DNA of 64,000 bases from Blattamonas nauphoetae (lineage: Eukaryota; Preaxostyla; Oxymonadida), in assembly GCA_033064195.1 (NCBI GenBank), contig JARBJD010000168.1, forward strand, positions 62,001-126,000, given 5' to 3'. Every line of letters begins with the position of its first letter. The first letter of the stretch is position 1. This document shows, piece after piece, positions 20,362 through 30,577 of this stretch. The notes beneath the pieces were generated by a model, which worked only from the letters and a program-made list of their open reading frames with translations, was not told the origin of the DNA and made no database searches. Position numbers and translations under genes: made by a program.

Positions 20362-23300
20362 TTAGTCCATCACCACTTTCGATTTCCCTCCAACAATCGA
20401 CGCCTCTCGAAGCACTTCTGTCGACACAATCTCAACTGATGCACCTGATTCGTACATCTGAATGGCGAATCGGAAGGGAACAGGAATGTTGGAGAAGAAA
20501 GCTGAATGTGTCTCTCCATCTTGCGACAGCTTCAATGTTCGAATTCCTTTTCGCCCATCAACTTCCATCACCAATCGTTGTCCAACTGTCAGACTCTTGC
20601 ATGTTGATTGATGATGAGAATCCTTTCCATTTTGACGGACCCATCGAAGTGACGGATGGATGACCCAACCAGCAGCTCTTTTGAGATTCGAGAAAGAACC
20701 CTGTGTCTGTGTGGCTTGCTCAATCATGTCGGTGGCAATCAGACCAACCGCAAAAGTGGAATTGACGCAGTTTCTGATCACAACTGCAATGCGAACAACG
20801 ACTGGTCCGAAAGAGAGTGAGAAGAATGACGACCAATCGTTGACGCTTTTGGTGAACACATTTCCATAAACGGTGAACTTGTCTTGTTGGAACACTTCGA
20901 TTGCTGCTGCTCCTTCCTTTCTTGCTTTCTCTTTTTCCTTCTGTTCTTCTTCTTCCTTCTTTCTCTTCCTTTGTTGTTCTCTCCTCCTTTTTTTCTCTTT
21001 TTCTTTCTCTTCCTGTTGTCGTCCTTCTTCAATCCATTTTTCATTCATCCTCTTCATCTCTTCAATCTCTCTCATCTTCCTCGCAAACTCTCTCTGTCTC
21101 TCCTCTTCTGCTTTCCTTGCTTGGTCCCGTTCTGTTTCCATCTCTTCTTTCTCCTTCTCTCTTTCTGCTCCCATCTGTCTCATTTTGTCCTCCATCTCCC
21201 TTCGAACAGCTGTCAAGTCAATCCCAATCTCTCCAATCTCTTTCACAGATGAGTGAACGAATGATCGGAAGTGACGAATACTCATTCCTCCAACTTGCTG
21301 TTGGATGTTTCGGGTCTGTGTGTCTGGATTGTTCCCTCCGTGTGACTGGCCAAGTGCCAGAACCCCTTGTTCAATCCGAGCAAGTGCGAATCCACAGCGA
21401 CGAGTCAGCGAGAACAGTTCCGCTTCGTTCGAACTCGCTTGGTCTGTTGACTTGGATGTCGAAGCTTCGATCACTTCCATCAATCCAGAGCACAATCGGT
21501 CCAAAGCAACAAGTGTCGGCAGAATATCCACTGACCCACTTTCACTTTCATCTTCACTTCCACTTTCAATTCGAGTGCAAAGTCTCTCAACAATTCCCGA
21601 ACTCAACACTCCCTCCACTTCCAGAGTCGAAAGACTTCCTCCACACAGTTGACTCCAAACACAAATCAAAAGAAAACAAAGAGATCAAAACAGTTGGAGA
21701 GAGAAAAAGAGGAAAGAATGATGAAGAAGAAAGAAGAGATCAGACCCAAGTGAGTGTGTGGCTGGAATCGACAACGAACTGTCTGCATGCTGATCAACCA
21801 AGCAACAACAACGCGAACAACAAAGAACAGGTGAAAGAAGGAGAAAGAGAAGAAATGAAGAAAGAGAGGAACAAACGGAGGAGAGCGCAAGCAGAGAAGG
21901 AATCAAGTCACTCCGAAGTCGAGATCGTCCTTCCGACACCGATGTCACCATCACTTCAATCACACTCGACAGAACTCCCTGAACACACACAATCAATCAC
22001 AAAATCAATCAAAAAGAGAATCACAAAGAGAATCGGAAATATCATCATATGGAGAGAAGAAGAGAGACACACAGAAAGAGTCGATGGACAATCCGAAGAA
22101 AGGCGTTCCGAAAAGCTCTCCAACAATCCACTCTGAATCCCAATCGAACTTCGTTCTTTCATTTGGGCGATTCTAAATCAAAACTTGCATGCGTCTCCCT
22201 TTCGTCTTGAAGTTGAAGATCTCCCAGAAATCCTCCCAGTTCACAGGTCCAGCCACTATCGACATCATAAAGGTTTGATATTCAACTTTTCTTCATTCTC
22301 GCGTGATATCTTTCCGATTCAAAGTTCAGGCTCCTTCTCACCATCCAACTTTATTTGATTATGAATCTAGATGATCCGACCCGTCTCAACCAGCGTATTG
22401 GATGTAGATCAGACTGTATGTATTGTTTTTTGTTCTCATGTGCTGAAACTCAGCACTTTTTTGTCTCGTCGCAAATCAAATCTCAGGAGCCATAAGGATC
22501 TCTCAAGAATCGCATGATTGAACGTTTTGGACTGTTTTCGCTCTATTTCTCCTTTTGTTTCAGCAATTTCTCGTTGTAAACCGTCAAATTCGATTCACTC
22601 TTTTCGATCTTCCTCCCACTGCTACAGTTCCTCTCATGCTCGTTTTTCCTTCACAATTTATCACAAACCGCATCGTCCGGATACTTTCTGAAATTTCCAA
22701 GACTAATCTTATCAAGTCTGTTGAATATGTCTCCTCGAACAGTTTGTGACTTTTTCTCCAATAGATGACCTTGTGTTGGTTCTTTCACACAGAATGAGCT
22801 TTTTCCTTCGTTTTCCATCATTTATCTCTTTTTGAACTTGTTCTGTGATAAAAAGTGTGCACAATTGTCTTCAACAAAAAATGACGATATCGAACGCGAT
22901 CGAACTTTAATTCCACTAATTTTCCTGTTTTCTGTCTATTACACAGGTGAACGGTAATTGGGCAAAAAATAATTTTTGGTGACGCACATTAGTGTAAAAC
23001 AAGTTTTCATTCAGAATCGCCCATTTTTGTTGGTTCTGAGATATCACAAAATAGGGAAAATTTACATCAAAACGGACAGAAAAAGTTCAAATTAACAAAG
23101 AGTCAAAAAGAAAAAGTTGTCTTACCTGAAGAAATCGTTGTGAGGACAGAAAGTGCGATCTTGTGCTGGACAGTTTCATCCCCATTCTTGAACTCACTTT
23201 CATATCTTCGGAATGCCTCTATCTGAAAGAAAAGATATGCAAGATGAGTGGTGAGTATTGAGAAGATGAAGAAATTCATTGAAACAATGGAAAAATGAGC

Positions 23301-23416
23301 GATAATGAATCACAAGAAGAAATTCCATATGAAGACAAAAATGCGACAATGGAGATCCAAACCAGTCCATCAGATGGGAGAGCAGTGCTAAATGAGTTTG
23401 AAATCGTTGATTGCAT
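20362..23416 (-). CDS. HEAT-coiled-coil-SPRY-like protein, copy B
   Basis: Multi-exon paralog of the gene at 35644-37865, inverted relative to it. Exon 1 starts at 23416 (MQSTISNSFSTALPSDGL). Exon 2 (about 23226-23127) encodes EAFRRYESEFKNGDETVQ. HEAT-type exons follow (GLLESFSERL; GVLSSVIEVMVTSVSEG; CGGSLSTLEVEGVLSSGIVE). The long last exon, to 20362, carries a Glu/Lys/Arg coiled coil (about 20930-21240) and a SPRY-like domain beginning EVFQQDKFTVYGNVF, with FAVGLIATDM and FFSNIPVPFRFAI. The intron between exon 2 and the next exon is about 930 nt, against about 100 nt in the paralog, and appears to hold an insertion. Probable protein-interaction scaffold; role unknown. Its stop lies only about 100-250 nt from the myotubularin start. 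Confidence 0.65.
22190..22749 (+). pseudogene. Plus-strand remnant nested in an intron of copy B
   Basis: This block has no counterpart in the matching intron of the paralog at 35644. The plus strand shows exon-like pieces: one ending near 22274 at a GT, a piece that includes DDPTRLNQRIGCRSDC followed by a plausible 38-nt intron (GTATGT to CTCAG), and a last open stretch from about 22564 to 22749 ending KSVEYVSSNSL. The frames do not connect cleanly through the splice sites I can see. I do not recognise the family. It may be a small gene I have mis-spliced or a decayed copy. Confidence 0.3.
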
Positions 23417-23640
23417 TTGTGTTGGTTGTCTTTGAATCAGTGAAAAAGGAAATGATGGGATCGTTCTTTTGCCCACAAATGATTGGGGAACTCCGGAAGA
23501 AGATTTCAACTCTCTACACAGACTGTCCCATCCATCTTCCTCATTCTCTTCACTTTGTATCAGATCATCACGAACACTGGCTTTCTCGGAGTGAATGTTT
23601 TGCGATGAAAGGGTCAGATCACAACACTCACCACCAAAAA

Positions 23641-24133
23641 ATGCTCGCATTTGTCCTGACCTCCATCCTCACAGCTTTCAAGATCGACAACTATGAATTC
23701 GAAGTGGAACACCTCACGTTGAACGGGTTTGTGCCTCGCTTTGTGATTGTTCTCTTCTGACAGCACGGCCTACTCTCTCCGTGTGAGCAACAATGAAACG
23801 CTTTATTTCAACTACATGGATGTTGTTTCACTTCCATTCGAATGTGAGCATCTGAGCAGGAACACCATTGCCTATTCCCTCTCCAATCTCGGGGACATGG
23901 ACATCTGCGCAAATCAGGCGAATAACAGCACGGGCAGATTCACCATTATTCCTCGGAGTGGGTCCTCCGCCCCAGCTGGCCTCCGCTCCTTGTATCGCTC
24001 CGCCCTTGCGAATCCATTCCAGATTGACTTGATCTGCAACCGAGTTGAATCAATGCGTGTTTCTCGTTCCATTAGCGGTTCTTACCTTGTGACATGGCAC
24101 AATCCGGCGGGCTGTGCTCGTGTTGTGGGATAG
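23641..24133 (+). CDS. Small secreted MRH-like protein, copy A
   Basis: Two exons joined by a 37-nt intron (23727-23763), giving a protein of about 150 residues. The start is the ATG at 23641, conserved in all three copies and followed by a hydrophobic segment (MLAFVLTSILTAF) that fits a signal peptide. After the intron the chain reads TAYSLRVSNNETLYFNYM and ends LICNRVESMRVS, then GSYLVTWHNPAGCARVVG. The late Cys, the W-x-N/T-x-x-x-C ending and the length resemble a mannose-6-phosphate-receptor-homology (MRH/Atg27-like) fold, which binds glycans or acts in sorting. That assignment is by motif only. Copies B and C lie at 38205 and 41209. Sequence upstream of the ATG is unlike theirs, so this copy is the oldest or was separately placed. 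Confidence 0.6.
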
Positions 24134-24362
24134 ACGGGAACGAGGACTGTTGGTGTCCCAACTCTATACACAGCGTTATTTCTCTTTTCTAAAGCACCTC
24201 ATAATTTTTGAGAGTACTGAGATGATACATTTGTGCAAATGACAGCCCAGTACTTCAATGTTGTGTTTGTAATTGTCCCACCTCATTAGAATCAACCGGA
24301 TTCATGGGTCAGAATATCCTGGTTCTCCGTATTCGAATCGGCCATATCTCAAAAATAGAGCC
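24134..24362. other. Intergenic, shared 3' flank of the MRH-like unit
   Basis: The first hundred bases (to about 24220) match the 3' flank of the other two MRH-like copies, including the stretch with CTCTATACACAG. No gene is seen in the remainder before the kinase gene start. Confidence 0.4.
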
Positions 24363-26777
24363 ATGACATCTAATCAAAGTGAGTGTTTGTTTCCTTAGTT
24401 ATTTTTCTCTCTTTCTAGCTGGAACAATTGTTGTCGAAGCTGAAGATATTTCACTGAAAATGAAGAAGCTTTCGCTTGCTAAGAATGACGAGCTTCTAAA
24501 CATGGGTTCTACAGTGGAGACTGTAGAAACAGCTATTTTTTCGCCGGTTCCAGACACAAACGAATCATCTCTCACATCGCTCTTCGATTCGTCAACATCC
24601 GCACCTCAATCGACAACTCATGTTAGTCCTGATCCAACTCCACCAAAACCCGTCCCAAAACCGAAATCTTCGACGAAGTTCATTCCAAAAATGATAGGAC
24701 CATGTTTGTTCGATGAATTAATTGACCCTCCATCCGTTCTCCTCTCATTATCAGATATCTATCATTCAACAATCGGACAAGGGTCATTTGGGGCAGTTTA
24801 TCGTGTCGTATGTACAAAAGATCAGGAGACATATGCCATGAAAATGCTTTCCTGTATGACAGACGAGGATCACGAGCGAAACGAGCGTGAAATTGCAAAT
24901 TTTCGGAAATTCCAACATCCAAATGTAGTAACATTTATTGATTCCCAGTTTGACGGGAACACACACACACTTGTGATGGAATTGTGTCAACACTCGCTTC
25001 ACACGGTGATGAAGAATTGCGAAGCGACTGGAACCTCACTCCCTCTCCACGTCTGTCAAATCATTTTTTTAATTCGTGCAATTTTTTAGGTGATCTATGC
25101 AATGATGGAAGGCATCCTGTCAGCGATCACATTTCTTCATGAACACGACAAATTCTATGGAGATCTGAAACCCGACAATGTTCTCATTGCACAAGATGGA
25201 ACAGCTAAACTTGGAGATTTCGGGGGAGTCACAGGCGCTGGAACACAAAAAACGGGAAGTTCATCGGAACAAGGAACTATTCAATATTGGCCTCCAGAGA
25301 TGTTTCTTTCGTCGGGAGGAGTTCAGACAATGAAGGGAGATGTGTGGGCGTTCGGGTTGATGCTGTTGCAGTTGATGACAGGAAAGAGTTGGATTGAAGG
25401 AACAAACGCGCTGGAAATTGCTAAGTCGATCGAAAACTTTTCAATCGACGAAGCCACGCAAGGAATGGAGTCTGATGTGGCCACGTTGTTCAGATTGTTG
25501 CTGGATAAGGTTTGATCCTCCCCTTTCTTCTCATCGCTCTCCTCTGCACTTCAGACACCAGAAAATCGTATCTCATCCGCGGAACTGTCTAAATCAACGC
25601 GTCTCATGGCTATTTTAGGCCCGCCGACTCCTCTCTCGCAGTATTATGCCGCAAAACTCGCGAAACAAGAAGAGATCATCTCCCAGCTTAAGGCGAATCA
25701 AAAACCAAACAAAAACGAGCCTGTTTCAACTTCGAAGAAGTCTTCATTTAAAGAAGATCCAAAAAGCATGAACGCTTCCCAACGCGATGTTCGTGGTGAG
25801 GATCTCCCACAATCACGGAGGTCAATCCCCGAAGCGCCTTCATCAGTCAACACAACGGAAGATATCAACTCCACCTCGGGTTCTGCCCAGCCATCCAATC
25901 AGCTTGTGATTGGGAAGCAAAAATATCCGTTGAAGATGCCAATCCCAAGACACTTCGATATTACTGGCCAGAAAGTCGCACGAACGTCTCACGACTTTCC
26001 ACATAAACCAGGGCCACATTATTCGACCTGTTTAGTGAATCGGACATTCGCTGATTGTATCGTCAGCATTCAAGTCTCTTCTCCTCGACTTGCACATATT
26101 GGTGTGCATTGAAAACATTTTCTTGATAAATTGTTCTTAGGTGATGCCGGAAACATTTATTTGGGGTTCATTCGGTCTGATCAAAACCTTCCTAATGCTG
26201 ATTCACGCCTCGGTGATCTACCTCGTCTGCGATAATACTTGTTCATTTCCTGCCCTATTGTCACATTTTTGCCCATTTTTCATCTTTCTTCGTCTTATCT
26301 TCGTGTTGGTCATCTCTCTATGTTAATATGTCCAACCCATTCTCGTCTTCAGATTCTGCCGCTCTCAGCTTCTTCTCTGGTCATCTCTTTGTCAACCACT
26401 CTAACTCTGGCCCATTCATCCGCCACGGTCACGCAATCTGTGATAAGATCCCTCATCGTGCCATAATCCGGATGGAACTCGATCTGCGACCAGCAAAACC
26501 AACAGCGAGGTTCTTTGTGAACAATACCGAAGCGAACAAGTATCTTCTGAATATTCCTCGAACTGTCAAGCTTGCGGTTTGTGCTTTTGAACGATATCCT
26601 TTCTCCTCTTGACTCACCTATCTTCTTCCCTCCTTATTTATCACATTTCTATATTTTTCTTCTGTCAATCTGTAGTGGACACTCTACATTGAGACTACAT
26701 CAATGGTGGTGGATCAAATCGACATTATGAAGGATCCAACACCGATCTCACCGAACATACCGTCTATGTCGTTTTAG
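24363..26777 (+). CDS. Protein kinase with C-terminal SPRY-like domain
   Basis: The ATG at 24363 is followed by a 40-nt intron (24379-24418). Other supported introns are 25051-25089 (39 nt), 25510-25554 (45 nt) and 26102-26140 (39 nt), all in phase; two longer ones follow near 26213-26351 and 26580-26680. The kinase domain covers roughly residues 115-370: Gly loop IGQGSFGAVYRV, Lys in YAMKML, FYGDLKPDNVL in place of HRDLKPDN, DFG in LGDFGG, YWPPEMF for APE, and DPENR-type KTPENRISSAEL. The essential Lys, catalytic-loop Asp and Asn, and DFG Asp are present, so activity is likely despite HRD becoming YGD. After a Ser/Pro linker a SPRY-like domain follows (HFDITGQKV, NIYLGFIRSD, TARFFVNN, IPRTVKLA). 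I know of no named kinase family with this layout; Ser/Thr specificity is inferred. Confidence 0.75.
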
Positions 26778-26879
26778 AAGCTAAATTTTAACAAACTATT
26801 TTCTTCTTCATCATTTCATTGATTGTTTTCATACTTTTTCGTGTATATTGGGATGAATTTCACTGGATTTCGTCGTGAG

Positions 26880-27418
26880 AATGATCGGACCGATAGAAAA
26901 ACTTCACCTCATCAGCAAACCGGACACATCCAAAATGAAACAAGGAAAACGAACTTGGAGAACACCTAAATCGAAGTCCGTCCATTTTTTTCTGATTCTT
27001 GGAATCATACAGACCGAGCACTCGAATCAAGCATGATGCACAAAAAGTTAGCTATGCAAAATCAAAAGAAGAACAAGCTGTATGCCCTCATTGTTACATT
27101 TGCTTTTAGTTGTCATTTTCTCGATTGCCATGTTATTTCTGTGCTAATATACTGAATTATCATCTCCTCAACATCGTCATCGCACAGCGTCGGAAACTCC
27201 TAAGAAAACGTGAGCTGGAATTAGAACAGGAGCAAGCCACATTAAAACGAGTAAGGAGAGAGAAACTTGAAAATAAGCTCAAGGAAAAGCAGAAGAAAGA
27301 GATGAGTGAGAAGAAGAAAGCAAGACTCGCCAAACTCTCAAAGAAGGCGTCAAAGAAACTCCAAACACAAATCAAGAGAACACAAGCCGCTATGAAAGAG
27401 ACACGTCTCAATGATTGA
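26880..27418 (+). CDS. Basic coiled protein, possibly Cgr1/CCDC86-like
   Basis: The last exon (about 27188-27418) encodes a Lys/Arg/Glu-rich helix (RKLLRKRELELEQEQ, then KKEMSEKKKARLAKLSKKA), ending ETRLND and TGA. Upstream exon-like pieces read SKMKQGKRTWRTPKSKS (about 26931-26981) and ESSMMHKKLAMQNQKKNK (about 27021-27078). They are separated by short GT..AG gaps whose exact joins I could not fix. The GKRTW motif followed by a long basic coiled coil is what I recall for the ribosome-biogenesis proteins Cgr1 and CCDC86, so a nucleolar role is possible. Alternatively it is any basic coiled-coil protein. The start codon is not resolved. Confidence 0.4.
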
Positions 27419-27615
27419 ATGAATGAAGAGTATTTTTGTAAGAATTCTCCACCCAACAATGATTCGGCCATAACTTTGCGCAGAGACTGATTTATCGATC
27501 GATTGACCAGAAAACTCTCCAAAAAATCAATCAAAAGTATGTTTTCAAACAAAAACTATAATAAAAAGTCGTCTGGCTCCAGAAAAGTTGGAGACTGTAT
27601 TCCGTCGAAAGAGGG

Positions 27616-29117
27616 TCAAGTGTCTTGAGCTTGATCTCTCCGTGACTTAAAATCAAATGGATCTCCATTCTGATCCACTTTAAAGGGCTGTCCATACCAG
27701 AGTTTCGCTTTTTTGGGTCTGGGATGGTACGAAACAGTCGATTTCGGGATTTTGAAGAGGCGAGAACAGGAGAACCCTTTGGCTGTGAAAAATAGAGAAA
27801 TGAGTACATATTGGAACGAATGAAACACTAAGGAAATAATAAAGTGGTTTCGTGATGTGGAGAGGTTGGAAGACTTTCACACGTTTCAATTTCAGTTCCT
27901 GTCCAGCAAATGTCTGTCCCTTGCAAGCAAACTGCCACTGATCCAATCCAAAGGATGTTACAAAAAGAGCAAGGAGAAACGACCCAAAGATGGAGAGGAA
28001 GAGAAGGATATTCTTTCCCTGAGAAAAAGTGAATTCGACAGAATAGAAGAACAAACAAGGGCTGGCCAAAACTTCTGTTCCATCACCTTCCTCACAAAAA
28101 CAGGGATAGAGAAGCCACAATTGACAAATCCGTTCAATCCACCGGTGAGAAGAGCGATGACGAAAAACAGTCGATTTCGTTGGCCAATGCATTGGTTAAC
28201 ATAATGACAATGATGGTCGAAACCATCGACACACACTCCACATATGTAGCAATGCTTGCTGCCTTCTGGTCGGAAGATTCCGCACACTTTGCACGGTTTT
28301 AATCCAAAGAAGCCTCTCTCTGCGTCTGAGAGGTCATATGATGGGATTTCCGATTGGATAGGGGGGTCTTCGGAAGTGCTGTCAGATGGGTGTGTGTTTG
28401 GAGGATTGGTATTCAGTATTTCGGGCGCATTTGTCGTTTCTTCGATATTGCGATCAACGGGATCAGATGAATAAAATCCCCGGGATTCGTTCTCAGAAAT
28501 CCGGAGAGGATGATCTTGGGGAAGCTGGCACGCTTTGGGAAGGATGCCTGGATCAATCTGAGTGAAAGCGAGACTCGTCCCGACTGTCAGGATTAATCCG
28601 AGAGAGAGGAGAAGTGACGGGACTAATGGGGGGAGGTAGAAGTAGAGGACAGCTGGGGGACTGGAGAAGGAAATGAATTCGTGAAAGGAGAAACAGAGAG
28701 AAGGTTTTGAAGATGTGGATTCGAAATGAGACCAATGAATGTAAAATATCAAAACACACAATGAAACATAGAGAAGAATGCAAAATGCGATGAGGAGAGT
28801 GACACCAATTCGAGGTGCAAACGTTAAACAGCCCTAAAGAGTTGAAAAAGTAAATTGATGAAGTCCCAGTGAGACATACACAACAACATGAATAGTGATT
28901 GGAGATGAGGACATATTTACGGCTCATACAACCTCTTAAAAGACTGAAGAACAAGTTTCGGAATGATCTCCGGAGTGAGCCCACAGGCAAAATTACAACA
29001 AATCTCTCGAAACAATGACTCAAATTGTTCCATTCGTTCCGCAAAATCGTCCTTATCACAAACCCAGAAGCCATGTGATTTTGCAAAGACTTCACTTCCC
29101 TTTTCTATATTCGTCAA
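27616..29117 (-). CDS. DHHC-type protein S-acyltransferase
   Basis: Integral membrane enzyme that attaches palmitate to cysteines. The first exon (to about 28920) ends FKRLYEP, an intron of about 87 nt follows, and the next exon carries two hydrophobic helices (FAPRIGVTLLIAFCILLY and VPSLLLSLGLILTVGTSL). The cysteine-rich domain has PCKVCGIFRPEGSKHCYICG followed by GFDHHCHYVNQCIG, which contains the catalytic DHHC. More membrane helices follow, then a short intron, SFGLDQWQFACKGQTF, and a basic C-terminal exon ending KSRRDQAQDT. The Zn-binding Cys/His are intact, so it is probably active at Golgi or plasma membrane. The N-terminal exon opens with a non-ATG codon at 29117, so the true start may be further upstream. 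Its 5' end abuts or overlaps the divergent plus-strand gene. Confidence 0.85.
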
Positions 29118-30242
29118 CTCAGCGAAACCTCGCTATGGTTGCTCAATCTGCTGTGCAGTCATCTGCATTGCCTTGATTGCAGGTGGTCTTGTCTTAGGCA
29201 TCCTCATTCGAGGTTGGTGGGTGGTTTGGAGTGGTGTGTTTCGTCATCATTCACCTTTTCTTGTTTCAAAACAGTTAAGCACGATTATTCTCGTCATTTT
29301 CGCAATCATTATGCAGGTTTACCCTTTTTTCTTTGACGTTCTATCCATCCGAACAGTGCATATCGTGCCGATTGGCGGTTGTTTTTACCTTCGATCTCGA
29401 CGTCCAAAATGATCTTTTCGTAATTGATATTGGAGGTAACATTTGTGCTACGAAGTGCTTCATGAGAAATCGTCATGATGAAATTCCACTTTCAAATATT
29501 GTTGCCATCCAGCTCGTCGGAGAACAAACAATCTCTCCTCCTCCCATCAGAAATGATGCATTTGACGTAAATGGCGATTATATCCCAATCCCTGATCTTC
29601 CCGACCACCCTCGATATTACGTGATAGTTGTAACATCATCCGGATCCATAGGTCCCAATTATTATCTCCCTCTTCGGGATGTCCAAGGTTTACGACCCAT
29701 TCCTTGTCCATACTACCTCCATTTTCAGAACTGTACGACACTTGGAACGAGTATCAAGGCTGGGCAATCCAAAACGGCATTCGAACAACCACCGTCGCTC
29801 CTCAGGGATTCAACCAATTTGGACAGCAACCTGTATTTTTCCCAACTTTCCCTGATTCTGTTGTTTTTCCTCGTCATGCGTTTAGCTTAACAATTCACTT
29901 CACTTTCCTTCTTTCCAGCCACAACAAACACACATGCATGGTTCGCAACAACCACCATACATACAGCCACCTCACCTCCAACAAAACTATCTCCAGCAGA
30001 ATGACCCTCAACTGTTTCATCCGCAGGAATACCAACCACAACAATACAATCCGCAGGAATATCAACCACAACAATATATTCCCGATCCATCTTGGCAACC
30101 AGTTGTCGAGCAGGGTGTGTCCCAACCTGCGTATTTTCCGCAAAATGGGTCTCTGGAACCCCCAGTGACCCTTCCAAGTGAGCCGGTTGCTTATCGTTCG
30201 GTGGACGAAGCCGCAGATAAAAGTCTTCCGAATGAGAAGTAG
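29118..30242 (+). CDS. Two-helix membrane protein with Pro/Gln-rich tail
   Basis: Two hydrophobic helices (CCAVICIALIAGGLVLGIL and LSTIILVIFAIIM) are followed by a globular region (VVFTFDLDVQNDLFVIDIG, PLSNIVAIQLVGEQ) that could be a PH-like or beta-rich domain. The C-terminus repeats HPQEYQPQQYNPQEYQPQQY. Introns at 29317-29356 (40 nt, ATG CAG joined to TGC) and 29688-29728 (41 nt) keep the frame open; a third of about 85 nt precedes the Pro/Gln tail. The tail resembles those of trafficking or scramblase-type membrane proteins, but I do not recognise the family. The start codon is unclear because this 5' end overlaps that of the DHHC gene on the other strand. Confidence 0.5.
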
Positions 30243-30530
30243 GAAATGGAACATGGATTCTTCTTTATCATCATTTGTGACTCCGTGTCTGTGTTGCTTT
30301 GTGTTAGCGTTTCGTACGTCTCGATTCAGCAGTCCTGAGCGAGATCGTTTATTCATCGCTTGTTCTGTTCTCAGAAATGGGAAACTGTTTTTGACTTTTT
30401 GTCCTCGTTTTTGTGGCTGGGACATTTATTTATTTTTGCAATTTGAAGAAATATAAACCTGAGTGAGAAAAACATCAACATGATCTGGCCCAAACACAAG
30501 TGTAATCTGAATCTACCTGACGGAAATTGG

Positions 30531-30537
30531 TATAAAT
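30531..30537 (+). promoter_or_regulatory. TATA-like box
   Basis: TATAAAT, 41 bases before the ATG at 30578. A similar box precedes the orphan gene at 44011. Position fits a core promoter if 5' UTRs are short, which the close gene spacing suggests. No transcript start is known. Confidence 0.3.
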
Positions 30538-30577
30538 CAAGTGTCTACAGACTCAGTTTCCCGTTTACACTCAAATT

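Noticed and set aside
22163-23026. Inverted 11-12 base match (AGAATCGCCCA) as terminal repeats of the intron insertion
   Set aside because: One copy coincides with conserved exon sequence of the host gene, so the match is probably chance.
23727-23763. Frameshift pseudogene reading of the MRH-like genes
   Set aside because: All three copies share a 37-nt GT..AG segment at the same codon, and removing it restores one open frame; an intron explains this better.
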